A stretch of 64,000 bases of DNA from Serratia quinivorans (GCA_900457075.1 UGYN01000002.1:3844001-3908000), one strand, 5' to 3'; positions 15,092 through 25,257 are shown, counted from the stretch's first letter. Numbers and translations are program-made. The notes: generated by a model from the letters alone, not told the origin.

Positions 15092-15161
15092 TTGACCTAG
15101 CGCAATAAAACCCCCACTTTACCCCTTTAGGGGGATTATATACCCCCCGAACTGATATTAT
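15092..15161 (+). promoter_or_regulatory. Candidate napF promoter with NarP/NarL and weak FNR-like site
   Basis: TACCCCT-TT-AGGGGGA at 15120-15135 is a 7-2-7 inverted heptamer pair close to the NarP/NarL consensus, the arrangement used at the E. coli nap promoter. TTGAC-CTAG-CGCAA at 15092-15105 is a poor FNR-like palindrome. TATTAT at 15156-15161 could be the -10, placing the NarP site near -41. Two further TACCCCC heptamers follow. If right, the host DNA begins before 15092. All assignments are by consensus reading. Confidence 0.45.
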
Positions 15162-15265
15162 CTTACCCCCGTATTTATCAAGGTTTATGCCTGCCGTTTT
15201 TAATGTCTTTAACGACAACTGGAAACTCCTTGGTAACGACTACAATAACAATACAAAAACAGGTT

Positions 15266-15291
15266 CTATACCCTATACCCTATACCCTATA
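15266..15291 (+). repeat. Tandem 7-bp repeat (CCCTATA)
   Basis: Three perfect CCCTATA units at 15271-15291, preceded by a partial unit. The heptamer is the outer end (TATACCC) of the palindromic element that follows, as if the element end had been amplified. Confidence 0.8.
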
Positions 15292-15407
15292 GCTTTCAAG
15301 CTGCAGCTAGGCGGCCAGCTCGCTCATCCCCAGGCGCTTACTTTAGTAAGTAACTGGGGTGAGCGAGTGCAGGTAACAACGCTGCAGCTTGAAAGATGAC
15401 GGGTATA
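15281..15407. repeat. Palindromic intergenic repeat element (127 bp) in nap leader
   Basis: Ends in TATACCC and GGGTATA. A perfect 15-bp inverted arm (15293-15307 with 15381-15395, CTTTCAAGCTGCAGC) encloses a second arm (CTCGCTCA.CCCCAG at 15319-15333 with 15354-15367) and an inner CTTAC/GTAAG. I recall similar strongly folded ~130-bp elements as common in Serratia and Yersinia intergenic DNA; I give no family name. It lies in the untranslated leader of nap and ends about 40 bp before napF, so the mRNA should carry this fold. Confidence 0.75.
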
Positions 15408-15448
15408 TTTACGCGCGATGGCGTGTTTGCAATGTCGAGGAAAACAGC

Positions 15449-15946
15449 ATGACCGTATTGTCACGGCGTAACCTGCTCGGTGGACAATGGCGTCAGCCAG
15501 CCGCAGCGATCCGCCCCCCGTGGTCGCTGCGAGAATCCCTTTTTATTACCGGTTGCACTCGCTGCCAGGCCTGCGTTCGCGCCTGCGAAACCGGGGTGCT
15601 GATTAGCGGCAGCGGCGGTTTTCCCGAAATTGATTTTCAACGAGCAGAATGTACCTTCTGCGGACGCTGCGTGCAGGCCTGCGAAGAACCGCTATTTCGC
15701 CCGTTGGCAGAAACACCCTGGCAACAACATGCGGTATTCGGTAGCGGTTGTCTGGCGCAGCGGGGCGTGGAATGCCGCAGTTGTCAGGATAGCTGTGAGA
15801 CCCAGGCGATCCGCTTTCGGCCCCGTCTGGGCGAAATGGCTCAACCGGTGCTGGAGGTCTCGGCCTGCACTGGCTGTGGCGCCTGTGTCGCCGGTTGTCC
15901 GGCCGGTGCCGTTACCCTAACCCAGAGCGAAAATAATGATGAATAA
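15449..15946 (+). CDS. napF: Periplasmic nitrate reductase accessory ferredoxin-type protein NapF
   Basis: 165 residues from the ATG at 15449, preceded by GAGGA. Cytoplasmic 4Fe-4S protein that helps mature NapA. Four-cysteine clusters are visible: CTRCQACVRAC, CTFCGRCVQAC, and CTGCGACVAGC near the end, plus CRSCQDSC. It begins the napFDABC operon, with napD overlapping by 11 bp. A long leader separates it from the candidate promoter. Confidence 0.93.
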   Translation: MTVLSRRNLLGGQWRQPAAAIRPPWSLRESLFITGCTRCQACVRACETGVLISGSGGFPEIDFQRAECTFCGRCVQACEEPLFRPLAETPWQQHAVFGSGCLAQRGVECRSCQDSCETQAIRFRPRLGEMAQPVLEVSACTGCGACVAGCPAGAVTLTQSENNDE

Positions 15947-16202
15947 CGAATGGCACGTCAGCGGGCTGGTGGTGCAGGCACGGCCGGAAAAAATTCCAAG
16001 GCTGGTCGCTGACTTGCTGGCGATCGCAGACACGGAAATTCCGGCCCAGGACCAGCAGCACGGCAAGCTGGTGGTGGTGATGCAGGCAGCTTGTTCCCAT
16101 CAGCTGCTGGAAAAAATTGAGTCGGTACGCAATTTGGATGGCGTGCTGGCGGTATCGCTGGTTTATCACCAGCAGGACACTCAAGGTGAGGTAACGCCAT
16201 GA
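15936..16202 (+). CDS. napD: NapA-specific Tat chaperone NapD
   Basis: 88 residues (a second ATG three bases on is equally possible). The family pattern is clear: [14 protein letters not shown] at the start, the middle GKLVVVMQA, and [20 protein letters not shown] at the end. NapD binds the twin-arginine signal of NapA and holds it back until the molybdenum cofactor is in. It overlaps napF by 11 bp and napA by 4 bp. Confidence 0.95.
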   Translation: MMNNEWHVSGLVVQARPEKIPRLVADLLAIADTEIPAQDQQHGKLVVVMQAACSHQLLEKIESVRNLDGVLAVSLVYHQQDTQGEVTP

Positions 16203-18685
16203 AACTCAGTCGTCGAGACTTCATGAAAGCAAACGCCGCGGTCGCCGCTGCGGCAGCCGCCGGGCTGACTATTCCTACGGTGGTGCAGGCGGCGGCAGGC
16301 AGCGCCGACTCTATAAAATGGGACAAAGCGCCCTGTCGTTTCTGCGGCACCGGTTGTGGCGTGCTGGTCGGTACCCAGAACGGCCGCATTGTGGCCTCAC
16401 AGGGCGATCCGGAAGCGGCGGTCAACCGTGGGTTGAGCTGCATCAAAGGCTATTTCCTGCCAAAGATCATGTACGGCAAAGATCGTCTGACTCAACCACT
16501 GCTGCGCATGAAAGACGGCCAGTACCACAAGGAAGGCGAGTTCACGCCGGTCAGTTGGCAGCAGGCTTTCGACATTATGGCCGAAAAGTTCAAGCAGGCC
16601 CTGAAAGAGAAAGGCCCAGAGGCCGTTGGCATGTTCGGTTCCGGTCAGTGGACGGTGTGGGAAGGCTATGCCGCCGCCAAATTGCTCAAAGCCGGGCTAC
16701 GCTCCAATAACCTGGATCCGAACGCCCGTCACTGTATGGCGTCAGCGGTAGTGGGCTTTATGCGCACCTTCGGCATGGACGAGCCGATGGGCTGCTATGA
16801 CGATATCGAGCAGGCCGATGCCTTTGTGCTGTGGGGCTCCAACATGGCGGAGATGCACCCGATCCTGTGGTCGCGCATCACTGACCGCCGCCTGAGCAAT
16901 GAGAAGGTCAACGTATCGGTCCTGTCGACTTTTGAGCATCGCAGCTTCGAACTGGCGGACAACGGCATGGTGTTCACGCCGCAGACCGATCTGGCGATCA
17001 TGAACTACATCGCCAATTACATCATTCAAAACAACGCGGTAGATCAGGACTTCCTCAATCGGCACGTCAACTTCCGCCGTGGCGCGACGGATATCGGCTA
17101 TGGCCTGCGCCCAACCGACCCATTGGAAAAAGCGGCGAAAAACCCCGGTAGCGACGCTTCGGATCCGATGAGCTTCGAAGAATACAAAGCCTTTGTCGCG
17201 GACTACACGCTGGAAAAAACGGCCAAAATGAGCGGCGTGCCGGAAGACCAACTGGAAGCGCTGGCAAAACTGTATGCCGATCCGAACATCAAGGTGGTGT
17301 CGTACTGGACCATGGGCTTTAACCAGCATACGCGCGGCGTATGGGCCAACAACCTGTGCTACAACCTGCATCTGTTGACCGGCAAAATCTCCAAACCGGG
17401 CTGTGGGCCGTTCTCACTGACCGGCCAGCCTTCCGCCTGCGGCACCGCCCGTGAAGTGGGCACCTTTGCCCACCGTTTGCCGGCCGACATGGTGGTCACC
17501 AACGAAAAACATCGGCAGACCGCCGAGCAGAAGTGGCAACTGCCGGCCGGTACCATTCCAGCCAAAGTCGGGTTGCATGCGGTAGCGCAGGATCGCGCGC
17601 TGAAAGACGGCACGCTGAACGCTTACTGGGTGATGTGCAACAACAACATGCAGGCCGGGCCGAACATCAATGAAGACCGGATGCCGGGCTGGCGCGATGC
17701 GCGCAATTTTGTGGTGGTGTCGGATCCTTACCCGACCGTCAGCGCCCTGGCAGCCGATCTGATCCTGCCGACCGCCATGTGGGTGGAAAAAGAGGGGGCC
17801 TACGGTAATGCGGAGCGCCGTACTCAGTTCTGGCGCCAGCAGGTGAAAGCGCCGGGCGAGGCCAAATCCGATCTGTGGCAACTGGTGGAGTTCTCCAAAC
17901 GCTTTACGGTGGATGAAGTGTGGCCGGCCGAATTACTGGCACAGAAACCGGAATATCGCGGTAAAACGCTGTATGACGTGCTGTTTGCCAACGGTGAGGT
18001 TAATAAATACCCGCTGACGGAGATCCCGGCGGATCAGCTTAACGATGAAGCTCGCGACTTCGGCTTCTATCTGCAAAAAGGGCTGTTTGAAGAATATGCC
18101 AGCTTTGGTCGCGGTCATGGGCACGATCTGGCGCCGTTCGATAGCTATCATCAGGCTCGCGGTCTGCGCTGGCCGGTGGTGGATGGCAAAGAAACGCTGT
18201 GGCGCTACCGCGAAGGTACTGACCCCTACGTTAAAGCCGGAGAAGAAGTGCGTTTCTATGGCAAGCCGGACGGCAAGGCGGTGATCTTCGCGCTGCCATT
18301 CGAACCGGCGGCCGAAAGCCCGGATAAAGAATATGACCTTTGGTTATCCACCGGTCGGGTGCTGGAACATTGGCATACCGGTTCGATGACGCGCCGGGTA
18401 CCCGAGCTGCACCGTGCCTTCCCGCAGGCGGTGGTGTTTATCCATCCGCTGGACGCCAAAAGCCGCAACCTGCGCCGCGGCGAGAAGGTCAGGGTGCTGT
18501 CGCGCCGTGGCGAATTGATCAGCACGGTCGAAACTCGCGGCCGCAATCGTCCGCCAAGGGGGCTGGTGTATATGCCGTTCTTTGATGCGGCGCAGCTGGT
18601 CAATAACCTGACGCTGGACGCCACCGATCCGCTTTCCAAAGAGGTCGATTTCAAGAAATGCGCGGTGAAGTTGGAGAAGGTGTGA
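16199..18685 (+). CDS. napA: Periplasmic nitrate reductase catalytic subunit NapA
   Basis: 828 residues. A Tat signal starts it (SRRDFMK, then an Ala-rich core to about residue 31). The [4Fe-4S] ligands are Cys46, Cys49, Cys53 and Cys81. Cys179 in ARHCMAS is the molybdenum ligand. It carries the bis-MGD cofactor and reduces nitrate to nitrite in the periplasm, taking electrons from NapC via NapB. Full length with no defects seen. Confidence 0.97.
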   Translation: MKLSRRDFMKANAAVAAAAAAGLTIPTVVQAAAGSADSIKWDKAPCRFCGTGCGVLVGTQNGRIVASQGDPEAAVNRGLSCIKGYFLPKIMYGKDRLTQPLLRMKDGQYHKEGEFTPVSWQQAFDIMAEKFKQALKEKGPEAVGMFGSGQWTVWEGYAAAKLLKAGLRSNNLDPNARHCMASAVVGFMRTFGMDEPMGCYDDIEQADAFVLWGSNMAEMHPILWSRITDRRLSNEKVNVSVLSTFEHRSFELADNGMVFTPQTDLAIMNYIANYIIQNNAVDQDFLNRHVNFRRGATDIGYGLRPTDPLEKAAKNPGSDASDPMSFEEYKAFVADYTLEKTAKMSGVPEDQLEALAKLYADPNIKVVSYWTMGFNQHTRGVWANNLCYNLHLLTGKISKPGCGPFSLTGQPSACGTAREVGTFAHRLPADMVVTNEKHRQTAEQKWQLPAGTIPAKVGLHAVAQDRALKDGTLNAYWVMCNNNMQAGPNINEDRMPGWRDARNFVVVSDPYPTVSALAADLILPTAMWVEKEGAYGNAERRTQFWRQQVKAPGEAKSDLWQLVEFSKRFTVDEVWPAELLAQKPEYRGKTLYDVLFANGEVNKYPLTEIPADQLNDEARDFGFYLQKGLFEEYASFGRGHGHDLAPFDSYHQARGLRWPVVDGKETLWRYREGTDPYVKAGEEVRFYGKPDGKAVIFALPFEPAAESPDKEYDLWLSTGRVLEHWHTGSMTRRVPELHRAFPQAVVFIHPLDAKSRNLRRGEKVRVLSRRGELISTVETRGRNRPPRGLVYMPFFDAAQLVNNLTLDATDPLSKEVDFKKCAVKLEKV

Positions 18686-18740
18686 GGCTGACGAATTGCG
18701 CGATGAACACCTTATTTAATGACCCGGGAGCCAAATAAAA

Positions 18741-19190
18741 ATGAAAAGCCCTGTTGTGAAAAAGACGTTTGCCCTGTGGGTGACCCTGTTGTCGCTGGCC
18801 TTTGCCGGCCTGGCGTTTGCTGCCAGTGATGTCGATCTCAGTAAGTCTCCGGAAGTGTCCTCGACTGCCAGCGGGCCGATCTCGATGCCAAAGCAGCAGG
18901 AACGGATGGCGCTGAACTACGTCAATCAGCCGCCGATGATCCCGCATAGCGTGGATGGTTATCAGATCAGCAAGAACACCAACCGCTGCCTGCAGTGCCA
19001 CGGCGTGGAACATTACCGCACCACCGGTGCGCCGCGTATCAGCCCGACGCATTTTATGGACCGGGACGGCAAGGTGCTGAGCGAAGTCGCGCCACGTCGC
19101 TATTTCTGTCTGCAGTGCCACGTACCGCAAACCGATGCGGCGCCGATTGTCGGCAATGATTTCCAGCCCATGCCGGGCTTTGGGCATTAA
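18741..19190 (+). CDS. napB: Dihaem cytochrome c NapB (electron transfer to NapA)
   Basis: 149 residues with a cleavable signal (hydrophobic core to FAASD, about residue 29). Two haem-binding motifs are present, CLQCHG and CLQCHV, and the family segment [22 protein letters not shown]. It is 55 bp after napA and 11 bp before napC, in the same operon. It passes electrons from NapC to NapA. Confidence 0.96.
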   Translation: MKSPVVKKTFALWVTLLSLAFAGLAFAASDVDLSKSPEVSSTASGPISMPKQQERMALNYVNQPPMIPHSVDGYQISKNTNRCLQCHGVEHYRTTGAPRISPTHFMDRDGKVLSEVAPRRYFCLQCHVPQTDAAPIVGNDFQPMPGFGH

Positions 19191-19201
19191 GCGGGGGAGC
19201 T

Positions 19202-19819
19202 ATGAGCGAAGACAAACATACCACCACTGAGAAAAAGCCCGGCCGCCTGTTGCGGATCTGGCGCTGGTGGCGCAGGCCAAGCCGCCTGGCGCTGGGTACG
19301 CTGCTGTTGCTCGGCTTTGGCGCCGGCATCATCTTCTGGGGCGGTTTTAATACCGGCATGGAAGCCGCGAATACCGAACAGTTCTGTATCGGCTGTCATG
19401 AAATGCGCGAAAACGTCTATGAGGAATACATGGGCACGGTGCATTACAACAACCGCAGTGGCGTGCGTGCCACCTGTCCGGATTGCCACGTGCCGCATGA
19501 GTGGGGGCCGAAAATGCTGCGTAAGATTAAGGCCAGCAAGGAGTTGTACGCCAAAGCGTTCGGGCTGATCGATACGCCACAGAAATTTGACCAGCATCGG
19601 TTAGCGATGGCGAGCAATGAATGGGCACGAATGAAGGCCAATGACTCGCAAGAGTGCCGCAACTGCCATAATTTTGAATATATGGACTTTACCGCGCAAA
19701 AAACCGTGGCGGCGAAGATGCACGACAAGGCGATAACCGAAGGCAAAACCTGTATCGATTGCCACAAGGGGATCGCCCATAAGCTGCCGGATATGCGCGA
19801 CGTACCCAACGGCTTCTAA
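19202..19819 (+). CDS. napC: Tetrahaem quinol dehydrogenase cytochrome NapC
   Basis: 205 residues. A membrane anchor (about 28-48, [20 protein letters not shown]) is followed by four CxxCH motifs (CIGCH, CPDCH, CRNCH, CIDCH) in the periplasm, the NapC/NirT plan. It oxidises quinol and hands electrons to NapB. The operon has no napG or napH (no ferredoxin pair for ubiquinol), as in some other enterobacteria. A terminator follows at once. Confidence 0.96.
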   Translation: MSEDKHTTTEKKPGRLLRIWRWWRRPSRLALGTLLLLGFGAGIIFWGGFNTGMEAANTEQFCIGCHEMRENVYEEYMGTVHYNNRSGVRATCPDCHVPHEWGPKMLRKIKASKELYAKAFGLIDTPQKFDQHRLAMASNEWARMKANDSQECRNCHNFEYMDFTAQKTVAAKMHDKAITEGKTCIDCHKGIAHKLPDMRDVPNGF

Positions 19820-19833
19820 ATACTTTTGAGGGT

Positions 19834-19871
19834 AAAAACCCCGTGGTTCTGTATGAGCTACGGGGTTTTTT
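19834..19871 (+). terminator. nap operon terminator
   Basis: AAAAACCCCGT at 19834-19844 pairs with ACGGGGTTTTT at 19860-19870, with a T run. It closes napFDABC 15 bp after the napC stop. Confidence 0.92.
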
Positions 19872-19950
19872 GTTGCAAATCCGTTGTCACTTCGAAGCTT
19901 AATCGCGGTATCATTTTTGCGTTTCAGCTAACGGAAAAGAAGAAGGGTTC

Positions 19951-20526
19951 ATGTCGGCGAAAATTGAGAATGTGAAAAAAGAGCTGTTGTCGGATAACTG
20001 GTATGTACTGCACAAATATACTTTTGATCTCAAGCGCAAGGATGGCGGTTCCGTTCAGCAGATGCGCGAAGTCTACGATCGTGGTAACGGTGCGACCATT
20101 TTGCTGTATAACCGCGCCAAGGGCACGGTGGTACTGACCAATCAATTCCGCATGCCGACCTATGTTAACGGCAATGAGAGTGGCATGCTGCTGGAAGCCT
20201 GTGCGGGCCTGCTGGATGCGGATTCACCGGAACAGTGCGCGCGACGTGAAGCGGTGGAAGAAACCGGTTTTCAGGTCGGTGAGGTGAAGAAGGTTTTCGA
20301 AGCCTATATGTCACCGGGTGGCGTGACTGAAATTATTCATTTCTTTATCGCCGAATACCATGACGACGAACGTCATGCGGCTGGCGGCGGTATCGAAGAC
20401 GAAGATATTGAAGTGGTGGAACTGCCCTTCACCGAGGCGGTGGCGATGATCGCCGACGGGCGCATGAAAGACGGCAAGACTATTATGCTGCTGCAGTACC
20501 TGCAAATTCACCGCATTATGGACTGA
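19951..20526 (+). CDS. nudK: GDP-mannose pyrophosphatase NudK
   Basis: 191 residues with the NudK length. The Nudix box reads G(x5)E(x7)REAVEETGF, in the segment beginning [10 protein letters not shown]. It splits GDP-mannose and similar sugar nucleotides to the sugar phosphate and GMP. It stands alone between the nap terminator and a hairpin at 20535. In E. coli nudK lies near maeB/tktB, so this is conserved context. Confidence 0.93.
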
Positions 20527-20534
20527 GACAGACT

Positions 20535-20565
20535 ATTCATCTCGCCGGCGAACGGCGAGATGAAT
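20535..20565. terminator. Hairpin between convergent nudK and araC-type gene
   Basis: A perfect 13-bp inverted repeat (ATTCATCTCGCCG with CGGCGAGATGAAT) with a 5-base spacer, right after nudK and before the end of the convergent regulator gene. It lacks a clear T run, so termination strength is uncertain. Confidence 0.6.
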
Positions 20566-20575
20566 CCAACGTGAG

Positions 20576-20998
20576 TTAGTTAGGCTTGTGGGCGTTAGGC
20601 TGGATTGTCGAGGGTTTTTGCACCATCGTCGGCATGTACAATGAGTAACAGAGCCGGTTATTGTTTAATTGTTTGCTTCTCCTCAGCTCGCCTGGCGTGG
20701 TTTCTAACTGTTTTTTGAATGTCCGAGTAAAAACCTGTTGAGAGTCAAAGCCATAATCCAGTGCGATATCCATGATTTTTCTGTCGGTAAATCTCAGTGC
20801 GATCGCCGCCTCAGTGACGCGCCGCATTCTGATATATTGGGCAAGCGTTAGCCCTGCATGCAACTTGAAAATCCGTTGAATGTGGAATCTGCTGTAGCCG
20901 GATTTTTTTGCAATGGTCTTTATATTCAGCTCTGCTCCCAAATTGCCCTCTATCCATTTAAGCATCTCATTAATAAAAATCTTCATATTAATTGCCAT
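20576..20998 (-). CDS. Small AraC/XylS-family regulator (SoxS/MarA-like)
   Basis: 140 residues. Almost all of it is one AraC DNA-binding domain with two helix-turn-helix motifs: LNIKTIAKKSGYSRFHIQRIFK and IMDIALDYGFDSQQVFTRTFKK. There is no effector domain, as in SoxS, MarA and RamA, so control would be by its own amount. A roughly 35-residue tail after RRSKQ is unusual for the short members. AGGAG precedes the start. Targets are unknown; the neighbouring UreE-like gene on the same strand upstream may share regulation. Not named. Confidence 0.85.
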   Translation of the reverse strand: MAINMKIFINEMLKWIEGNLGAELNIKTIAKKSGYSRFHIQRIFKLHAGLTLAQYIRMRRVTEAAIALRFTDRKIMDIALDYGFDSQQVFTRTFKKQLETTPGELRRSKQLNNNRLCYSLYMPTMVQKPSTIQPNAHKPN

Positions 20999-21112
20999 GG
21001 AAAACTCCTTTTATCGCATAGACTTTTGGGGGCGTTCATGTTCTGTCGTTTGGGTGAATGACCTCTGATTTATAAAAAGAATGCTGGCGGTGTACGGGGT
21101 GAGACCCTGACG

Positions 21113-21661
21113 TCATACATGGCGATAGGGAAAGATACCGTCGAATAGGAGATCAATTTCATTAGGGGTTAACAGCGATGAAATATCGGTGCCGTTGACA
21201 TACCAATAGGACAGCGAGTGGAAACTGTTCTCTTTGAACATGGCGTCTAATGTGCTGGTGGCGATAGTGATCGGGACATAAACCAGATTATTCTTTATCA
21301 TGGCGTGCAGTTTATGTTGTCCTAAAATCAAACCCAGTTTGAATGCATAGTGAATGATGGCATCTGAATTGGTGGAGAGCAGGCGTTGCAGGTTAATCAC
21401 CATAATGTCATGTGAGATAACCTTCACGATAACGGCGATTTCGGTCTCTTCATCCCAGATTAAAATGTCCCCATCCGCCAGCCTGCTGTTTGGTGGCATA
21501 AATATGGCCAGTTTCAGCCCATCATGGGTAGAGTGTTGATGACATTCTTTTTCCAACTGTGCCGAATCCAGGATGAGGTAGTCTGGAGAGGTTCCACGGA
21601 TCTTGTCTTGCCACTCTTTGTTCTTATTTATGTTTCCAAGTATTTCACTGATAATAATCAT
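21113..21661 (-). CDS. Orphan UreE-like metallochaperone homologue
   Basis: 182 residues from the ATG at 21661, which has GAAGGA in front; 11 residues further upstream lack support. It follows Yersinia-type UreE along its length: MIIISEILGNINKNKEWQDKI, then SRLADGDILIWDEETEIAVIVKV, YAFKLGLILGQHKLHAMIKNNLVYVPITIA, and LLTPNEIDLLFDG. UreE hands nickel to urease. The mid-protein His in GQHKLHA, near the family's dimer-interface metal ligand, is retained, but the His-rich tail of Yersinia UreE is missing. No urease genes are nearby. It may serve another nickel enzyme, or be a remnant. The family call is by eye and fairly strong. Confidence 0.75.
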   Translation of the reverse strand: MIIISEILGNINKNKEWQDKIRGTSPDYLILDSAQLEKECHQHSTHDGLKLAIFMPPNSRLADGDILIWDEETEIAVIVKVISHDIMVINLQRLLSTNSDAIIHYAFKLGLILGQHKLHAMIKNNLVYVPITIATSTLDAMFKENSFHSLSYWYVNGTDISSLLTPNEIDLLFDGIFPYRHV

Positions 21662-22242
21662 GGCGCTTCCTTCATGTTGAGTGTAACTATCCATGTGTAA
21701 TTGCTCTTGGTGATTCCAAATGCGGAAGGATACATTTTCTTTTTGTTTTTTTATTTTGATATTTCTGGGTTTTAAAATAGGAATGAAAATTACACGCTAT
21801 ATTCGTATCGTTCAATCTATTAATTTCTTTCTTTTGATCGATTAAATCTATCGGTGTCATCGATCAAAAAGTAAGTTTCGATAGTCATTGGCTATTGTAT
21901 TTTAATGCTTTTATTTATAACGATATGATTGTATTGAATGTTTTGTTTTTTCTATTTAAATGTGTCCGACTTGAACGAAGGATCACAGTCTCATTGGTTA
22001 TATGAGGTATTTATTAATGTGCCGTTTTGCAATAAAAATAATGGCATTAAAAATCAATAAATGGCACCGCAACTGATTTCTTAATAAACTATCGCGGGAG
22101 TTATTTTATTTTAATTATATCTTTATGGTTGCTGTGACGTCAGTTTTAATAAAGCAAAGGTATAAGATACCTGATTATGATTAACTCAATTGGGGGTAAG
22201 GGAGAATATGAGATATAAAAAGAGCTTCAGCCAGAACGAGAA
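21662..22242. other. AT-rich intergenic region
   Basis: About 580 bp without a convincing gene, much more AT-rich than the flanks. It holds the promoter side of the UreE-like gene. A dyad CTTTTGATCGAT (21831-21842) with ATCGATCAAAAAG (21859-21871) could be a regulator site. Nothing else is recognised. Composition suggests acquired DNA together with the UreE-like gene. Confidence 0.5.
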
Positions 22243-22263
22243 AGCCCGGCAATGTGCCGGGCT
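22243..22263 (-). terminator. Terminator after transketolase gene
   Basis: AGCCCGGC and GCCGGGCT form an 8-bp stem with a 5-base loop, followed on the minus strand by TTTCTC. It lies 33 bp after the transketolase stop. Confidence 0.7.
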
Positions 22264-22295
22264 GATGGCTTCATCCTCTCCAGGGGGAGAGGGAA

Positions 22296-24289
22296 CTATT
22301 TCAGCAGTGCCTGCGCCTTGGCCACCACGTTGTCCACGGTGAAACCAAACTCTTTGAACAGCTGCTCTGCCGGGGCAGATTCACCAAAGGTGGTCATGCC
22401 CACGATGGCGCCGTTCAGGCCCACATATTTGTACCAGTAGTCCGCGATACCCGCTTCCACTGCCACGCGGGCAGTCACTGCCGCCGGCAGCACGGATTCA
22501 CGGTAGGCCGCATCCTGCTTGTCGAACGCATCGGTAGACGGCATGGAGACCACGCGCACCTTGCGGCCGGCCGCAGTCAGCTGGTCTGCCGCTTCCACGG
22601 TGATACCCACTTCCGAACCGGTGGCAATCAGAATGACGTCCGGCGTCCCGGCGCAGTCCTTCAGGACATAACCGCCACGGTAAACGTTGGCCAGTTGCTC
22701 TGCGGTACGCGGCTGCTGGGTCAGGTTCTGACGTGAGAAAATCAGCGTGGTCGGGCCGTCGTTGCGCTCGATGCCGTACTGCCAGGCTACCGCCGATTCC
22801 ACCTGGTCACACGGACGCCAGGTGCTCATGTTCGGGGTCACGCGCAGGCTGGCCATCTGCTCAACCGGCTGGTGCGTCGGGCCGTCTTCGCCCAGACCGA
22901 TGGAGTCATGGGTGTAAACGAACACGTTGCGGATTTTCATCAGCGCCGCCATACGCACCGCATTACGGGCGTATTCCACGAACATCAGGAAGGTCGCCGA
23001 GTACGGCAGGAAGCCGCCGTGCAGCGCGATGCCGTTGGTGATGGCGGTCATGCCGAACTCGCGCACGCCGTAGTGGATGTAGTTACCCGCCAGGTCTTCG
23101 TTGAGTGGCTTGGAGCCGGACCACATGGTCAGGTTGCTTGGTGCCAGGTCAGCGGAGCCGCCGAGGAATTCCGGCAGCACCTTGCCGAAGGTTTCCAGTG
23201 CGTTCTGCGAGGCCTTGCGGCTGGCGATATTGGCCGGGTTGGCCTGCAGTTTTTCCACGAAGGCTTTGGCTTCGGCTTTCCAGTTGGCCGGCAGCTCACC
23301 GTTCACACGGCGTTTGAACTCGGCAGCCAGTTCCGGGAAGGCTTTCGCGTAGGCGGCGAACTTGTCGTTCCAGGCCGCTTCTTTGGCCTTGCCGGCTTCT
23401 TTGGCATCCCACTGGGCATAGATGTCCTGCGGGATTTCGAAGGCGGCGTATTTCCAGCCCAGCGCTTCGCGGGTGGCGGCCACTTCGGCGGCGCCCAGCG
23501 CAGCACCGTGCACGTCGTGGGTACCGGCCTTGTTCGGGGAACCGAAACCAATCACGGTTTTGCACATCAGCAGCGACGGCTTGTCGGTGACCTTGCGGGC
23601 TTCTTCAATGGCGGCCTTGATGGCGTCCGGGTTGTGGCCATCAACGTGACGCACCACGTGCCAGCCGTAGGCTTCAAAGCGCTCGGCGGTGTTGTCGGTG
23701 AACCAGCCTTCGACGTGACCGTCGATGGAGATGCCGTTGTCATCGTAGAACGCGGTCAGTTTGCCGAGCTTGAGGGTACCGGCCAGCGAACAGACTTCGT
23801 GGGAGATGCCTTCCATCATGCAGCCGTCGCCCATAAAGGCGTAGGTGTGGTGGTCGACGATGTCATGACCCGGGCGGTTGAACTGCGCGCCAGGGTGCGT
23901 TCGGCAATGGCGAAACCGACGGCGTTGGCGATGCCCTGACCCAGTGGGCCGGTGGTGGTTTCCACGCCTGGGGTGTAACCGTATTCCGGGTGGCCCGGGG
24001 TTTTGGAGTGCAGCTGGCGGAAGTTTTCCAGCTCGCTCATCGGCAGGTCGTAGCCGGTGAGGTGCAACAGGCTGTAAATCAGCATGGAGCCATGGCCGTT
24101 GGAGAGGACGAAGCGGTCACGGTCAGCCCAGTGCGGGTTGGTCGGGTTGTGGTTCAGGTAGTCACGCCACAGGACTTCGGCGATGTCCGCCATGCCCATA
24201 GGTGCACCCGGGTGGCCGGAATTTGCTTTTTGTACGGCGTCCATGCTGAGTGCGCGGATGGCGTTGGCAAGCTCTTTACGAGAGGACAT
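22296..24289 (-). pseudogene. tktB: Transketolase (tktB type) interrupted by one-base frameshift
   Basis: Transketolase moves two-carbon units in the pentose phosphate pathway using thiamine diphosphate. The start at 24289 (GGAGTAAAAC before ATG) opens a correct N-terminus with SNGHGSML and [13 protein letters not shown], but after AIAERTLA the frame is lost and ends at 23816. The rest runs intact in another frame ([14 protein letters not shown] to AKAQALLK at 22296), for about 664 residues in total. The break lies in the GC run at about 23884-23891: GGCGCGCAG stands where GGCGGCGCAG would code Ala-Ala-Gln, so one G is missing. It stands 17 bp after talA, the E. coli talA-tktB pairing, so a second transketolase (tktA) probably exists elsewhere. 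A sequencing error is possible. Confidence 0.88.
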
Positions 24290-24306
24290 GTTTTACTCCA
24301 GTGTGA

Positions 24307-25257
24307 TTACAGTTCAGCGGCCAGCATATCTTCCAGCTTTTGCTGGTCAACGGCGAACAGGCGGATACCTTCGGCCAGTTTTTCAACCGCCATGGCGTCC
24401 TGATTGTGCTGCCAACGGAAGTCAGCTTCGGCCAGTGGGGCAGGCTGATGGAAACCTTCGGTGGATGGCGTCAATTTACGCTCGACCGGTTGCTCGCTGT
24501 GCTTGAGTTGTTCCAGCAGGTTTGGTGCGATGGTCAGGCGATCGCAACCGGCCAGGGCCAGAATTTGCTCTACCTTGCGGAAGCTGGCACCCATGATCAC
24601 CGTCTGATAACGGTGCTGTTTGTAGTATTCATAAATGTTGCGCACTGATTTCACGCCAGGATCCTGCTCTGCGTCGTAGTCAGCCGCAGGCTGTTTAGCC
24701 TGATACCAGTCATAGATACGGCCAACGAAAGGTGAAATCAGGAACACGCCGGCTTCGGCGCAGGCGCGGGCCTGGGCGAAAGAGAACAGCAGCGTCAGAT
24801 TGGTATTGATGCCTTCTTTTTCCAGCTCCTCGGCGGCTTTGATGCCTTCCCAGGTAGAAGCCAGTTTGATCAGAATACGTGACTTATCGATGCCCTGTTG
24901 CTGATACAGCGCGATCAGTTTACGTGCCTTGGCCACACACATACCGCGGTCGAAGGACAGGCGGGCATCCACTTCGGTGGAAATGCGGCCCGGTACGCTT
25001 TTCAGGATTTCGACGCCGATATTGACCGCCAGTTTGTCGCAGGCATTAATCAATTGGGTTTCTTTGCTGCCGCCTTGCTGGCGGGCATAGCTCAGGGCTT
25101 CGAGGATCAGTGGCTTATATTGAGGCAGTGCAGCGGCCTTCAGGATCAGTGAAGGGTTGGTGGTGGCGTCTTGCGGTTCGAACTGGCGGATCGATTCGAT
25201 ATCGCCGCTGTCGGCTACCACCGTGGTTAGCTGCTTGAGTGCATCCAGTTGATTCAT
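24307..25257 (-). CDS. talA: Transaldolase A
   Basis: 316 residues, full length. It transfers dihydroxyacetone units between sugar phosphates. The Schiff-base lysine is Lys131 in [13 protein letters not shown]. Other family marks are [15 protein letters not shown] at 27-41 and EVDARLSFD at 95-103. It is followed by the transketolase gene 17 bp later, as in E. coli, and both probably share a stationary-phase transcript. No defect is seen. Confidence 0.95.
   Translation of the reverse strand: MNQLDALKQLTTVVADSGDIESIRQFEPQDATTNPSLILKAAALPQYKPLILEALSYARQQGGSKETQLINACDKLAVNIGVEILKSVPGRISTEVDARLSFDRGMCVAKARKLIALYQQQGIDKSRILIKLASTWEGIKAAEELEKEGINTNLTLLFSFAQARACAEAGVFLISPFVGRIYDWYQAKQPAADYDAEQDPGVKSVRNIYEYYKQHRYQTVIMGASFRKVEQILALAGCDRLTIAPNLLEQLKHSEQPVERKLTPSTEGFHQPAPLAEADFRWQHNQDAMAVEKLAEGIRLFAVDQQKLEDMLAAEL

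Noticed and set aside
15000..15100. tRNA gene as integration target
   Set aside because: No cloverleaf or CCA-end fragment is visible around the integrase end; no tRNA or rRNA gene was seen anywhere in the window.
15187..15399. 70-residue plus-strand frame before napF
   Set aside because: Runs through the tandem heptamer and the palindromic repeat; no ribosome site, no family pattern.
22872..23939. 355-residue frame opposite transketolase
   Set aside because: Antisense shadow of a highly conserved gene.
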